From the NCBI RefSeq assembly GCF_012489685.1, contig NC_080043.1:16920223-16984222 (forward strand): a stretch of DNA of 64,000 nt, written 5' to 3'. The DNA is from Lotus japonicus. Its lineage: Eukaryota > Streptophyta > Magnoliopsida > Fabales > Fabaceae. Of the stretch, positions 40,357 to 52,488 are shown piece after piece; the first letter of the stretch is position 1; each line of letters begins with the position of its first letter. Position numbers and translations under genes: made by a program. A model generated the notes under the pieces. The model did not search any database and was not told the origin of the DNA. It saw only the letters and a list, made by a program, of their open reading frames with translations.

Positions 40357-42195
40357 CTCATCAGAAAAGTGCTGCAAATGCAATCGTTGCAAGCAGCACA
40401 AATGTAGTGCGAAAATCACTTTCCTCACAACGGCAAAGAATATGCCTCCTCCTGCCTGAAAGCCATGGCCACCACTTTCCAACTCCGAGCAAGCTCTCTT
40501 TAAGAATCTGGAAAAAGAAGAAGAAAGCAGGTGGTGAGCCATTGTTTGCCTAATGCGTGCTTCAATCTTCTAACCCTGCAAACAATAATAAACTTGGGAA
40601 TAAACAATAACTTCAAAAGTTTGCAAAAATAGCTAGTCATTCAAGTGATAAAAGATAAAAACTCCAGCATCAATGAGAACCAGCTAAATTGCAAATGGCC
40701 TAGATGGTTCACCTACTAGACACATATGCCACATCCAATCATACTAACTAACCTTTCATGTATCTCTCCCAGAACACAAGCTCCTAATAGGATTTTCAGG
40801 TCCATACAATTCAGTCATTGCTATAACTCAAACAACAAATTCAAAACAATAGAACCACACCAAGTTGAAAGATCTTTTCAAAATTCACAACATACAACCA
40901 TAAAAAATCGCTATTTATAGAGAACTAATCAAACTTCACAACACATAAAACCAGAAATATCACCCAACTTGACTTAGAAAAACAGGACAATGCAGAATCA
41001 CTTAACAAAAGCAATAAAAAGGATCTGAATTCCAGTTAAAGTCCCTAGTGTGCCTGTATGAATAACAGTTACATCATCAGAGAATACCAATATCCAAAAT
41101 CTCAGCACCAAAGAGCTTATTGAGGCGATTAAGCTTGTTTATCATCTGAATAGAATATTTCCAAAACTAAACATGATTTTTATCTCCTTATTTTTTTTTC
41201 TATAAAATGAACTTTACAAATACAACACATACCGGACGAAGAAAGTTACATTAGGTTATGGCAATTCAAGAAGCCAGAAGTTGTACTGGGAAACTGAGAA
41301 ATCGGACGAAGATAAAAACAATGTTCCTAGTACATTATAATCAATTATCAGGATGCAAAACTATCAAAAGAAAAACAATAAATTAAAATACATTATATAC
41401 ATGCATTAAGTAACTTGTGTGCAATCTCTAATGGAAATTTGTCTACTTCTCTAGAGCATGGAAAAAAATGTTGATCATTTACTAATAGAACAATGAAAAT
41501 CTGTCTACTTCTCTATTTTTTACCCAACCGTTTAGCAATCTCTAATTAGAGCGGGAAGATATACCTTGATTAATTCCTACATTTTTCCCATCCACTGTAC
41601 GTGAAGGCCAAACGCCCATTTTCTTTCAACAGGGAACTATGGTATACTTCCTGGAATAAATAACAAAAACAAAAGAATCGCATATTATGCCTTTCTCCAG
41701 AGAAATTGAAAAATACTCAAGTTGTTAAATCATTTAGAATCTTACCAACTTTAACTTCATGATGCTGCTTCACATTTACCTTCGTGTCAAAATCTATTGA
41801 GGTTCTGGAAAAACATGTAAATATCTAAAACATTGTAGCAAGAAATTCATGGAATGAGACAAAAAAAGTTTACCTTTTTCGTTAACAAAAACCTGACCAT
41901 GAAAGAACTCAACAAACTTGAAAACACCAATAGGGTACTTGACAATATATGCTCAGGAATATCTCTGATGCTTGCGACTGCAAATATAACAAAGATACCA
42001 AGAATTCATAAACCCCATTCCTTCTTCTTTTTTGGTTAACAAACCCCATTCCTTCAAATTGGGAACGCAACGCAGTAATCAATTATGATTGATGAAAAAG
42101 GAAGAAGAGAAAGAGGGGTTACAGAACCTGGTGTTGCCGGGGCGGAAAGAGAACCAATTTGTAGCGAGAAGCGAAGTTGTTGTATTTATAGAACG
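40357..42195 (-). other. Possible spliced minus-strand transcript, product unknown
   Basis: A TATA box (CTATAAATA) on the minus strand at about 42186 precedes a leader-like segment. Exon-like blocks with AG..GT borders follow at about 41979-41895 (ASIRDIPEHILSSTLLVF and on), 41806-41750 (TSIDFDTKVNVKQHHEVKVG, which joins the previous block in frame), 41653-41566 and 40575-40357. The last block holds an ATG at 40542 and 62 codons (MAHHLLSSSFSRFLKRACSE and on) to a GTAACT donor. The blocks do not form one continuous frame, so this could be a small-protein gene, a decayed gene or a non-coding RNA. No family is recognised. Confidence 0.3.
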
Positions 42196-42489
42196 ATGGC
42201 ATCTATTTCCCCTGTAACCCTAAACGTACGAACTGAAATGAGCAGGCATAGAGTGACAGGCCTTTGAACGCTACAGAGAGTAATAGGGTACAGATCATAG
42301 CTGAAAAGTACATGAAACAGCTGGAATTCGCAAGTTGAAGAGGAGGAATAGGGAGAGATTAAGAGGAATAGGCGGAAAAAGGGTTAAAGAGGGGGAATAA
42401 TTTCGACAATAGCTTCGGATGTAGGCACAGATGTAGGGAGAAGGTTCTGGAACAGGAACAGGGGTGCATGAACAGTAGAATCCAATCCT

Positions 42490-44036
42490 TCCTTTGTAAG
42501 GTAGTAGATGTTGCTTTACTTGGTAAGCATGTTTGGCAGCTTATTTCTAATGCAGATAGACCGTGGGTAAGTATTTTGAAGGCGAATTATTTTCCTGGTG
42601 GCTCCTTTTTTACCGCGGGTTCGAGGTATGGATCCCCGGTGTGGCAGGCTTTCAACAAGGCTCTTGATGTTCTTAGACCTGGTTTTGATTTCCGTATTGG
42701 TAATGGCCTCTCTTCTTTTTGGTATGTCCCTTGGTGCTCTAATACTCCTCTGTGTCATGAGGTTCCGTTTGTGGATTTGCATGACACGTCTCAGCGGATT
42801 AGAGATGTGTGGGATGGGGGAACTTGGCACCTTAAGCGGGTTTGGTCTTGGCTTCCTGATGTGGTTAAGGAAAAGATTCGAGCGACGCAAGTGCGGTTGA
42901 ATGATAATGTTCAGGATGGAGTTAGATGGTCGGGTCATGTTTCTGGACAGTATTCTACATCTTTTGGGTATGCGTGGATAGTGCAACAAAGGGGGATAGG
43001 TTCTGATGCTCTCGATACGAGCTGGCAGTGGATTTGGAATTTGAGTGTGCCTCTAAAGTGTAGTGTTCTGGTTTGGCTTTGTGCCCATGATTCTCTCCCA
43101 ACTAACTCGTGCAGGTTTAGACGTGGAATGGCAGATACAGAGGAGTGCGTCCTGTGTAATTCTTTTCCAGAGACAGCTTTGCACTGCCTTAGAGATTGCT
43201 GGCTAGCTCGAGGAATATGGCAGCGGGCGGGGTTTGATGTCAACGACGCTCTTTTTCGTGAGGACAACTTGCGGCTCTGGCTAAAAGGCTTACTGGTAGA
43301 TGCAAGCCCGACGACAATGGCAACCTTGTGGTGGATATGGCGTGTTCAAAACAACGTTTGCTTGGAGGGTGTTCGAATTCCAGATCAGATGCTAGCAAAT
43401 AATATTGCTGTCATGGCAGCAGACATTCTTCGTGCTTTTGCAACACCGCTAGATGCACCCCGGCGCTCGCCGCGGATGGTCAGGTGGCTTCCAAGGATGG
43501 AGGATGGCATCATTATTAATGTCGATGGCAGCGTGTGTGGATCCCCAAGTCGAGGGGGATTCGGTGGTTGCCTCAGGAATTCGATGGGTGAGTGGAAGGG
43601 GGGTTTTATGGTTTCTTTAATGACTCTCATATACTCCACCTTGAGCTGTTGGCAATTTTCTATGGTCTCTCCTTAGCTTGGGATCGTGGCTACAGGATGG
43701 TGGAATGTCAGTCTGATTCTCTGGATGCTGTCAACCTTGTTTTGTCTGAGCCTCCGTCGACTCATTTGTACGCTCCGTTGGTTTGGGACATCAAAGAGCT
43801 TCTAGGGAGACCTTGGAGTGTTGATTTCCATCACACGCTGCGCAAGGGGAATGCTTGTGCTGATTTCTTGGCAAAATTGGGAGCTCAGCAGGATGAGGCT
43901 CTTGTGTTTGAAGAGAACCCGATTGCGGGATTGAGTTTGCTTCTTCTAGCCGATGCCTTAGGCATCTCCTCTTTGAGGCCTTAGTTCGGGTTCCTTGCCC
44001 GTTTTTTCTTTTTCTTTATGAGTTGTACCAAAAAAA
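42490..44036 (+). mobile_element. 5'-truncated LINE-type retrotransposon with zf-RVT and RNase H
   Basis: The frame opens near 42468, and family-like sequence begins at about VALLGKHVWQLISNAD. It then has WSGHVSGQYST, SVPLKCSVLVWLCAHDSLPT and CVLCNSFPETALHCL (the zf-RVT Cys/His domain), and an RNase H start IINVDGSV. After GGFGGCLRN and GEWKGGF a one-base loss near 43603 breaks the frame. The RNase H continues in another frame as ELLAIFYGLSLAWDRGY, ECQSDSLDAVNLV and GNACADFLAKLG, ending at 43984. The segment closes with GAGTTGTACC and a short A run, as LINE 3' ends do. The endonuclease and RT are absent, as usual after incomplete reverse transcription. It cannot move by itself. Confidence 0.8.
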
Positions 44037-45107
44037 TCAGTCCCTTGTTTCATATGATAAGTTTTTTTACCATCTTTCCTTCACAAGCTTCTACAATATC
44101 GAAATTGAGAACAAGCCGAGTCATGGATTCCTCAACGATACTTGGTCCCCAATTTTTTCACTACTTCATATCAATATATTTCTTTTACCTATCAAAAAAA
44201 AATCCCAATTTTTTCACCATGATAAAATCAACATGCTATAATCTTTTTTTATACTTAATACAAAGAGAACCAAAGCAAAACAAAACAGAAAAAGAAAAAA
44301 AAAACCCTCTATTGCCTAACTACCATGGTACCCAAGGAGTCAGTCAGGAGCAAAGCCTCCATGCCAGGGAGGGAATCCTGGATATGGAGGAGCTGTAAGT
44401 CTTGGGACGCACCCGCCTTAGCCAAAATAATCTAACTCTACATATTTATTTATATGATCCCTTTTTAGGCTATGTTAAACTCAGCACCATACCCATAATT
44501 TAACCGTCACAAAATTGTTTTCCTGTCTTTCTGGAAACTCTTCCTATGATTTTTTCCTTCCAAACTTTACATGTTACAAGATTATGTAATAATAATATAT
44601 ATGAACGTCTGCGAATATTCCATTATTCCTGGAATTTTCTTTAGAGAGAAATTGCACGACTAATGATATTGAGGGTGCTGAAAATAGGGTGGGGTAGTAG
44701 TAGAGAAACATGTTTTCCGAAGGGTGAGTTTGTCCTGAGGTGATGAACGGCGAGGACTAGCGTAGCGTGACCTTTCCTCGAAAGACACGTTGGGCTTTAT
44801 TGGGGTCTTGTTTTTGTGTTTAACATTTTCTCGTATTTAGATTTGAACGTGGTCCTACAGCCTCCGCTTTCAATTCACAGGGCTGTGGCCTATCGCTTTC
44901 TCTATGTCCCCCCAAGTTGATCTTTTGCTGAATTTTTGCGCACAGCAACTTTGAAATGGGCAATTTTGTATGCAACTATTGGGAACACATGTGCCAGTTT
45001 ATTGTTTTTCATCATTTCAAATCAAAGATCTCACTTTCCCCAGTTGCTCTCTTTAAATAGTGTGTAATTGGGTATAGAAAATGAGTTATGGGAAGAGATC
45101 TCCTCTG
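44037..45107. other. Intergenic DNA
   Basis: No gene is supported. A tRNA-like promoter fragment (GGAGTCAGTCAGGAGC, GGGAATCCTGGA) at about 44336-44390 may be a SINE end. The rest is AT-rich. Confidence 0.35.
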
Positions 45108-45466
45108 AACTCCATCCGTTTCACAAAGATTATTGTTTAAGGTTGTGGCATAAATAATAAAATGACAATTATTGATAGTAAAATGTTACTAAAATGTCCT
45201 TGTTTAATTTTATTAGTACTATATACAACTATTAAATTATACTTAGATAGAGAAGTATGTAGTTTTTTTTTTAACTCAAGAAAAATGTAGTTAATAGAGA
45301 AGAATTGTGGTTGGTTAATATGAAAGATGATAAGTGAGAGAAAATGTATTAAATGAGAGTATACTTGAAAAAAATCAACAAAAGATGCATTGACATTCTA
45401 AAACAACAAACTATTTAAAAAATTAAAATCATACAAAAAACTACAATCTTTATGAATGGAGGAAGT
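45108..45466. repeat. Stowaway-type MITE
   Basis: The left end CTCCATCCGTTTCACAAAGA and the right end (read on the minus strand) CTTCCTCCATTCATAAAGAT are inverted repeats with the CTCCNTCCRTTT core of Stowaway/Tc1-mariner MITEs. TA is present at the right border; the left border is degraded. It has no coding content. Confidence 0.65.
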
Positions 45467-46093
45467 ATTTATTAATGTAATCATGAAAATTCTTAGATTA
45501 GGCTCATTATTATTGATCGTGATATACTTTGGTGAAAAAACAATATTTTTATTGTAATACGAAAAAATTGTTGTGATTAAATATGATAATTTTCAAAAAG
45601 ATAAATATAAAAATATAATTTTTTTCCTCTTTTTTCCAAGGTATTTTAAAAATTAATAGTTATGGGCTCTGAGTCACTTTATGTGGGTAGAATTGTCCCG
45701 ATAAATACTTCTACATACCCACCGTCCAGACATCAAACTCTAAACTAAATATTTAAGAAGTTCAACTATTCAATCGTTTAATATCTTTGTTAAAACCAAA
45801 TTTCTTTTTCTCATACATAAACTTGAACATGAAATATTGTACCACATACTATTGAATAATATGATATTAATTAAAAAAGAATGAAAAAAAAAAACAAAGT
45901 TGTGATCACGTGAGAGTTTCACTGTTCTCATGTCTGTTTACTTACCTAATAGAAAAAAAATCTAACTACCAGTCTTTTTCTTATATTTTTCTTTGTATCA
46001 TATGCTAATTTAATAGCCACAATGTTGGGCTTATTTTTTGGTTGCGTAATTAGATTAATCCTCCGAGACTGGAAAATCATATAATTAAGTGAA

Positions 46094-46323
46094 AGAAATT
46101 GTTATTCAGACCCCCCACAACTATTCAAACCCAAAATATTTTCAGAAATCCAAAAATATCCTTATCGAACGCACTTTGAAAGTGCGACCCCTCTCTCACT
46201 TTGAAAGTGCGACAGGTGAAAGTGCTGTCTCACTTTGAAAGTGCGTTAGGGTCGCACTTTCAAAGTGCGTTAGGTTGCAGAAAAAAAACAGCAATTCTAA
46301 AAACGACACTTTAAAAGTAGAAA

Positions 46324-46360
<37 letters not shown>

Positions 46361-46708
46361 AGATGGAGGTTGTTATTGTGGTGGTGGTGGTGATGGTGGT
46401 GGTGACAGAGGTGGTGGTGACGGTGGTGATGATGGTGGAGGAAAGAGGAGATAGAGAGGAGAATACCGAAGTTGTTGTTGTGGTGGTGGTGACGGAGGTT
46501 GTGGCGGTGGTGGCGGCGGTGGTGGTGGCGGCGGAGGTGGTGGGTGGTGGTGGGTGGTAGTGGTGGTGGAAGAAAGAGGTAAGGAGAGATGAGAGAGAAT
46601 GTGAGTGAGAATTTTTTATATTTTTTTTCATTAAGGGCATTTTAGTATTTTTACACATTTAAAGGGGGTCTGAATAGCTGTGGGGGTGGTCTGAATAACA
46701 ATTCCCTC
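46094..46708. mobile_element. 615-bp non-autonomous DNA transposon with palindromic repeats and simple-sequence core
   Basis: The ends are inverted copies of AATTGTTATTCAGACC followed by CCCACA and CTATTCA. AAGTGAA is directly repeated outside both ends (46087-46093 and 46709-46715), possibly a degraded 8-9 bp duplication of hAT or MULE type. Inside the left end, CACTTTGAAAGTGCG or its inverse occurs four times between 46168 and 46270. The core is a (GA)n run (46327-46356) followed by about 200 bases of GGT/GTG-rich sequence. The long Val-only frame read through it is not a gene. Confidence 0.6.
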
Positions 46709-47060
46709 AAGTGAATAGGTTTCAATAATTTTTTCAACATGCAGCACCCAAACATTGAATTTTTAACTAAACATTAAAGGAACTCGGTTATTTACTACTA
46801 TGTGTTAGACATTTTTTTATAAGGTTGGACTTGTTTGAGAAATACAAATTAAAAGAGAATCTGATTTTGTATTTATAATCTACGCAACATATTTGTGACA
46901 TTGGTAGTCCAAAGGCCAAGTTCATTACCCCTTCCTAAGACGAAAGGTTATTAAACTTCTTAGATATATAATCTCAATTATTGATAGATGAAATAGTCTT
47001 TAAATAATTTGTATGATTGCCTCTCTTTTTTTGGTGAGTTTTTTAGTGTTCATAATTGAT
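46709..47060. other. Intergenic DNA
   Basis: AT-rich sequence between the 615-bp DNA element and the next SINE-like copy; no feature is seen. Confidence 0.4.
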
Positions 47061-47155
47061 AACAAAGATGGGGTCATATAGGTTGGGTGAGGAGGTTCGA
47101 CGATCGATTCTTGACCGGTGCAATCTATCTTTTCAATGTACTAAAAAAAATTGAT
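47061..47155 (+). repeat. tRNA-derived SINE-like repeat (family A)
   Basis: CATATAGGTTGGGTGAGG, a B box-like CGATCGATTC and the tail CAATCTATCTTTTCAATGTAC with an A run correspond part by part to the copy at 1575-1690. Between 47215 and 47275 a separate inverted tRNA-like promoter (GATCGAACCACCGATC) may be another copy. Confidence 0.5.
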
Positions 47156-47423
47156 AAGAAAGATTTATTCTCTCGCTGCAGGAATGATTGGTCACAAAAT
47201 ATGCTTTATTCTCATGAATAAAGATCGAACCACCGATCTCATAATTAAGGGACAGAATGGGCTAACCATCTAAAGTTGTATTGTGCGAGGGATACTCGAC
47301 CAATGTGTTTAACAAATTGTGAATTTACTAAGACCGATTTAAGTCTATTAGGAAGTGTTTATTTGATCTTATTATTAAAGCATAAGTATTATATGCAAGT
47401 GTTTGAATGAGCTTATAACATAC

Positions 47424-47700
47424 CACTATAAGAATGTGCTGATTTAGCGTTCAAAATTAGCGTATGACCGACACACCGACGCTATTTTTTCCATATAGCG
47501 TCAGAATACTGATGCAAGGGTTAAAACTAAGCACTTCTTTTAAAACCAGCTTAGCCAATGCTAACTTGCACTGCTTAAGTATAATTTAGAGTCGAGCAAA
47601 GCAAATGCTAAATTCTCAAGTCACTATAGCGTCCAAGTGCTGATAAATAGCGGCGGCCTAAAGCTAACACGAGGTTCATCATCCATCTTTGCATCGGTTA
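47424..47700. repeat. CACTA-like terminus with TAGCGTC subterminal motifs
   Basis: It begins CACTATAAGAATGTGCTGAT and then repeats TTAGCG, GACGCTA and TAGCGTC at least six times within 230 bases in both orientations. This is the architecture of a CACTA end, but with a motif different from the element at 5150 (CCGTCGCTAA). No matching right end was found. Confidence 0.45.
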
Positions 47701-49419
47701 TGCATGACGCTAAGGTTTGCATTTGGATGGCCAAATTAGTGGGTGGGACTAGCTGACGCAAATATTATAGATTTTTCCGCCAACACTTCATTATAAGCCT
47801 TTCTTCATTATAAGGAAAAAAATGTAAATTTGAACTAAATTAGTGCTTCCATGGAAATAAGAATCAATTTCTCTCTCCTCTACTATAATAGACTTTTTTA
47901 GAGGTTACTCAAAATAGTTTATGAAAATAATTAAATTTATGCTTTTCATTTTTAAATTCTGATTTGTTTCAAAAGCACACACATACATAAAAAATTACAT
48001 AATGAATTTTTTTTTGAAAATAATTGATTATTTAACAAAATAAGCTGAGATACGTCAAGCCATTTAGAAAAACAATTATTTAACACGCTCATAGGGTTGA
48101 AATAAATATAAAAAAGGCTTATTTGAATACCTAAGAAAAAATTTGGGTTAAATCACATTAAAATATTATATATAGTTAATGTTTATAGTCAAATCTTTTT
48201 ATTTTTCATGCTACATGATAACAAATAGTTAAAACAAAAAAAAAAAAGAATCGTGAGTTTCTTAAGTCAGCTCACTTAAAACTAAACAAAAAATGACAAA
48301 TTAAGGTACAATATTCAACTCAAAATTAAGCAAAATAATGATTTAGGCAAGTCAATAAGGGATTCATGCATATAATATTCTTATACTCATTTTTTAACCT
48401 TACAGCTTATTTAGTTTAAAATATATAACCCAAATTCACTGTTTGAAAATGAATTGATTTACATAATGATTGTTCGACATATAAAAATTACAAACACTTA
48501 ATTGACATACACGTTATCGGTAATTTTTAACCACTACAACAAATATTTGTGGAGGTTTAAACCATCCTAATTTGTATGTCTATTGAGTATCTTGAAATAT
48601 TCACATGTCTACGTACCATTGTTCTAAAAATATACTTTTAGGTTTGCATTAACATTCTTTTTCCTTTTAGCTTGATCATTAATTACATTAGCAACAACGT
48701 CAACTTCCAAGTTGCAAGCTAATAAAACTGAACTTAGGGTTATAATTTGAGCGCATACATGGTCGGGTAGTTCAAAGTGGAGACGGTCCCTACAATGTGG
48801 CGACATGCCCTGATGATGGAGAATTCAACACGGGACAACATAGGCAAATACAGAACACCACGTGCTTCCTTTCTTTGCACTGGCAGATACCACCAACCCA
48901 CCTATCTAATTAAAGTGACAAACAAAGAAAATATATGCTGTGTGGTGGGTGGCTTTGTTGGCTAGTTCGTTGGATGGCTGTGTCGTGCGTGAGCAAAATT
49001 GACTCATAGATGCAGATGGATGGATTGAGACATGTATACCTGACCTTTTTGAGAAGCTACACCAATGTCAAGTTGGAGGTCAAGGAAGGTGGGGTGCAAA
49101 CAAAAAGCAATGTGCTTCCAAAACCAAAGCAGTGAGTAGCGTTTCATTTGAAATTTGGGATAGTATAAACCAGTCTTCTGGTTTTTTTTTCTACAAGCGG
49201 GCTTGTTCTGTCTTGTTTATTTTTAGCCCAACAGAAATGTAGTATCAGTAATGAATGGTCAGTTGACCAATAAAAAAACAAAACCAAAGGCTATTGATCA
49301 CCTCGCTTCTTCATTCAGACCAAAAAAAAAACTCCATTACAACATTATTGAATCTTCCAAAAGACTTAGGTGATTCTTTTAGGCCACACAAATTACAATG
49401 ATTGTTTTTAAGTTGACAC
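47701..49419. other. Intergenic DNA with a second CACTA-like end
   Basis: Mostly AT-rich. CACTACAACAAATATTTGTG at 48532 shares its first 15 bases with the element end at 4987. Nothing coding is supported; the frames at 48624-48965 are unassigned. Confidence 0.35.
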
Positions 49420-50226
49420 ACTCCTCCTGAGCAACAAACTCGTGTGGTTGCTCCATGTAATCATGTATACCTTATCATGCGAATCACTATGTATAAATGC
49501 ATTTTTTCACATCTAACCACCCGGGCAGAGGAGAATTTAGCAACAAGGGGAAAATACCAGTGCAGTCACTCCCACATGTTTGAACACATCCCTTGGAACT
49601 AACTGAGCTTTCAAACGAGCTACAAAACCATAAAAAGTTTACTTTAGTAGTGTAAATCCACTTACATCCAAAGTCCATTTCTTCAAGGTAAAGTGACCGA
49701 ATTCCAAGTCTCATACTGCCTAAGGGCCAACATTTCCTCCTCCATAGCTTGCCACCAACAAACATATGATAAAAAAATTGAAAAAAAACTTAGGGATAGA
49801 AAAAACCTATATGGCAACAATTAAAGACTTATAGGTAGGTAATAAATTATTGGAAGTGGCATAAGAAGATAAGGTGTAAGTGCAAGTGTGTTTACCTTTA
49901 CGTGAAACTATAAGGAGGTCCAGATTATCAAGAGGGTATCAAGACACTCGAGGATGCAGATGCAGTAATTGAGTAGCAGGTGGAGGAGCCCTACTTTTGG
50001 GCTTCAACTGATTGTTCTCAAAATTTTGGGAATCCATATCAGTAGTAGTGTGTGGAGCAGGGTAAGTAGTGACATAAGTTAAAAATGTGTCTTCTATTCT
50101 CCACGTGACCTTGTCCCTTCTCCCACACGACGTTGCCTCCTTCTCCAACACAACCACAAATACTTCCTCCACAGTTCCTTCGACCCAGTCTTCTGCTTTC
50201 TTTTGAAGAGTTGGAAATGAGCGCAA
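49420..50226 (-). pseudogene. Decayed Copia fragment (integrase end to start of RT)
   Basis: On the minus strand 50226-49940 corresponds to the linker after integrase (SQNFENNQLKPKSRAPPP). 49765-49480 reads WWQAMEEE-like text, then MDFGCKWIYTTKVN and VQTCG, the beginning of Copia RT (compare IGCKWVFRIKEN in the intact element at 54767). Several frameshifts and stops are present. It is unrelated in orientation to the young plus-strand element. Confidence 0.7.
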
Positions 50227-50235
50227 AAAAAAATT

Positions 50236-50486
50236 ACTTAGGGTTTAGTCCCTTTAAAGAATGCAATTCCATGTACTATATACCACATTAAAACATTTGA
50301 TGATGTGTAAAAGTGCCACATAAGCTTCTGTTAAGTGACTCTACATTTTTGCAATGAAACTTGATGGCAAGGATCAAATGCACAATATTAATTTGCATTT
50401 AAGGACTAAAATCAAAGAAATAGAAAAGTTACGGACTAAAACCAAAGGACCTGCTGTATCGGGATAAAAACATATTTAAGCCTATT
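50236..50486. repeat. MITE of the GGTTAAATATG family
   Basis: It opens with CTTAGGGTTTAGTCCCTTTA, contains AAGGACTAAAATCAAAG and ACGGACTAAAACCAAAGG, and closes GGGATAAAAACATATTTAAG, the inverse of the terminus at 13772. Its dispersed ACTAAAAC phrases match that copy. Confidence 0.5.
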
Positions 50487-50780
50487 AAATATAATAAATA
50501 TATACAAATAATCGATAAAATAAATTTTGGTCAAGTTAAATAATTTTTTGAAAATTTTCAAAATTAGAATAATATATTTTTTAAAATATTTCTCTATTCA
50601 TATTAACGGTATAAGTATTTTTTTAACCTTGTGCATTTTACGTTCAAACAAACCTTGTGCATTTTGATTTTTGTTTTTCAAATAGAAACTCGAATACCAA
50701 AGAGGCGTTACACGAAAAGCGTGGCACGCCAAAGTGTGAGAGATCATCATCTTTCTTTGCCATAAAAAGTTGGTAATTTT

Positions 50781-50966
50781 TTGCAATTCTCAAACAACAA
50801 GAATGGTAAATTGGTAAATCATAGTCCAATGAGATTTTTATTAACAACGAACCTCATTCCCAGCAACAACGATCGTTCACCACATCTTTTCATTTCTTCC
50901 ATTGTTAGCTGTAGCTGGCAAATTCATCATCCCTATCTCATTGCAAATTTCAAACCCTTCTTAAAG
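50781..50966 (+). promoter_or_regulatory. Probable 5' leader exon of the SLT-domain gene
   Basis: A segment with no useful frame ends at 50966 in CTTAAAG followed by GTACGC, a plausible donor. The next acceptor (TTATGTCAG at 52487) lies one base before the start codon. A long intron in the leader is common in plants. The start of transcription is not visible. Confidence 0.4.
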
Positions 50967-52488
50967 GTACGCAAATTTGCGACATTTATTTATTTATTAG
51001 GTAAAGAAATGATTGCATTGAAAATGTTGTTGCATGTGGGATAACGTGAAATTTGGGTATTTTGAATTATGTGTTAGGGTGCAAATTTGTGTATTTTTGT
51101 ATGATTTTCTCCTACATGGGGTCATCAATGTCACTTCAATTTTGAAATGCCTGATTCATTTGTTTATTTAGCAATGTAACGGTTGAATGAGATTTGATTT
51201 CTGGCTTTCATTGAGCTGGATTTATTTTCTTGTTGAAAAGAGATGATGCTTTTTTTGTTGGCCTGCTTACAATGCTGCATTGTATTTTAGGTTAGGAGCT
51301 ATTTTTGATTTGAAATGTTGTGTTTAGTGAAGTTATTCATGTCATATATCATTAGCTCTTAATGGTGATGTCGATTTTAGTAGTTCTTTTGATCTCTATC
51401 CTGGCATTCGTGTCGAATTTCTAATGCAGATTGTATGTGTTGTTTCTCAATTCAATTATAATAATCACTAAGTCCAGTGAGTTTTCAATCTGTGGTGAAG
51501 CGTACGCATCTAGTGAATGAAATAAAATCATATACTTCCTCATTCTTGAAGGAAATTAGTTGAACAGGACCTAATAATACCTTAGTCGTTCGTGTATGAG
51601 TTTGCATTCTGAATCAGGTTTCTCGAGTTTAGGCTTTCAAATAATGAATACTAGAGTGTATTACCTTACAGGTCTCATTTTTGTTATCTTTCCATTTTCT
51701 TCTCTTCTTTCAACTTGTTATCTTTCCAGTTCTTACTCTTCTTTCACCTTTTTCTCTTTCCATTTCTTTCTCTTCTTTTCACCTTCACCTTGCCACTTAA
51801 ATATCGTCTTACCTAGAAATTATTGGTCAGTCACACATGAAATGTTCTTATTTATGTTGTTTTTTGCTTGATTTACGCTGTTACATTATTTGGGGGTCTT
51901 AGTTATATCACATGTAAACACATTTTTTCTGCCCGTTCCCATTTCAAATTGAGAAATAAACAATTTATAGTTATGCCTTCTAAACAGAAGGTAATTAGAA
52001 CCTCTGCTTGCTCTTTATTTTGTTACGATACCTCTTTGACCATCGTCTCCATTTAATCACAAAAATAATGTGGCATTTTTCAGAAATTTTGCGGTTTTGA
52101 AATTTATATCTTGGATTGATACAAAACATATGGATATTTCTCATTATTAGACTTACAGTAATCAGTGTAGCTGATTCGTCGCTTTGTTCGGTTCCTTATG
52201 TGGAAATGGATGATATAATATGTCAAGCATTTTCTTTGACTTTCAATTTTGCATGTTTCTGATTGGTGTCAGATAAAGTTCAAATTTCTTTGAGCTAATT
52301 TGAACTTCAAGTTCATGAAAGCTTTCTGATACTTATTTATCAGTTTATCTTCTGGTAGTCAAATTAGTCCATGGATAATGTTAATGTTAACACAATTATA
52401 AGTACTGTGTTATTTCCTTTATTTTTCTTAGCTTTTATAAAATTTCTTTTATCAGCACTTGATTCAATCATTAATTTCTTATGTCAGA

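Noticed and set aside
42516..43639. Minus-strand frames opposite the LINE
   Set aside because: They are shadows of the LINE zf-RVT/RNase H frame, which has recognisable domain motifs on the plus strand.
46363..46658. Long Val-rich (plus) and Thr/Ser-rich (minus) frames
   Set aside because: They are simple-sequence GGT/GTG and GA repeats read as protein, inside a DNA element.
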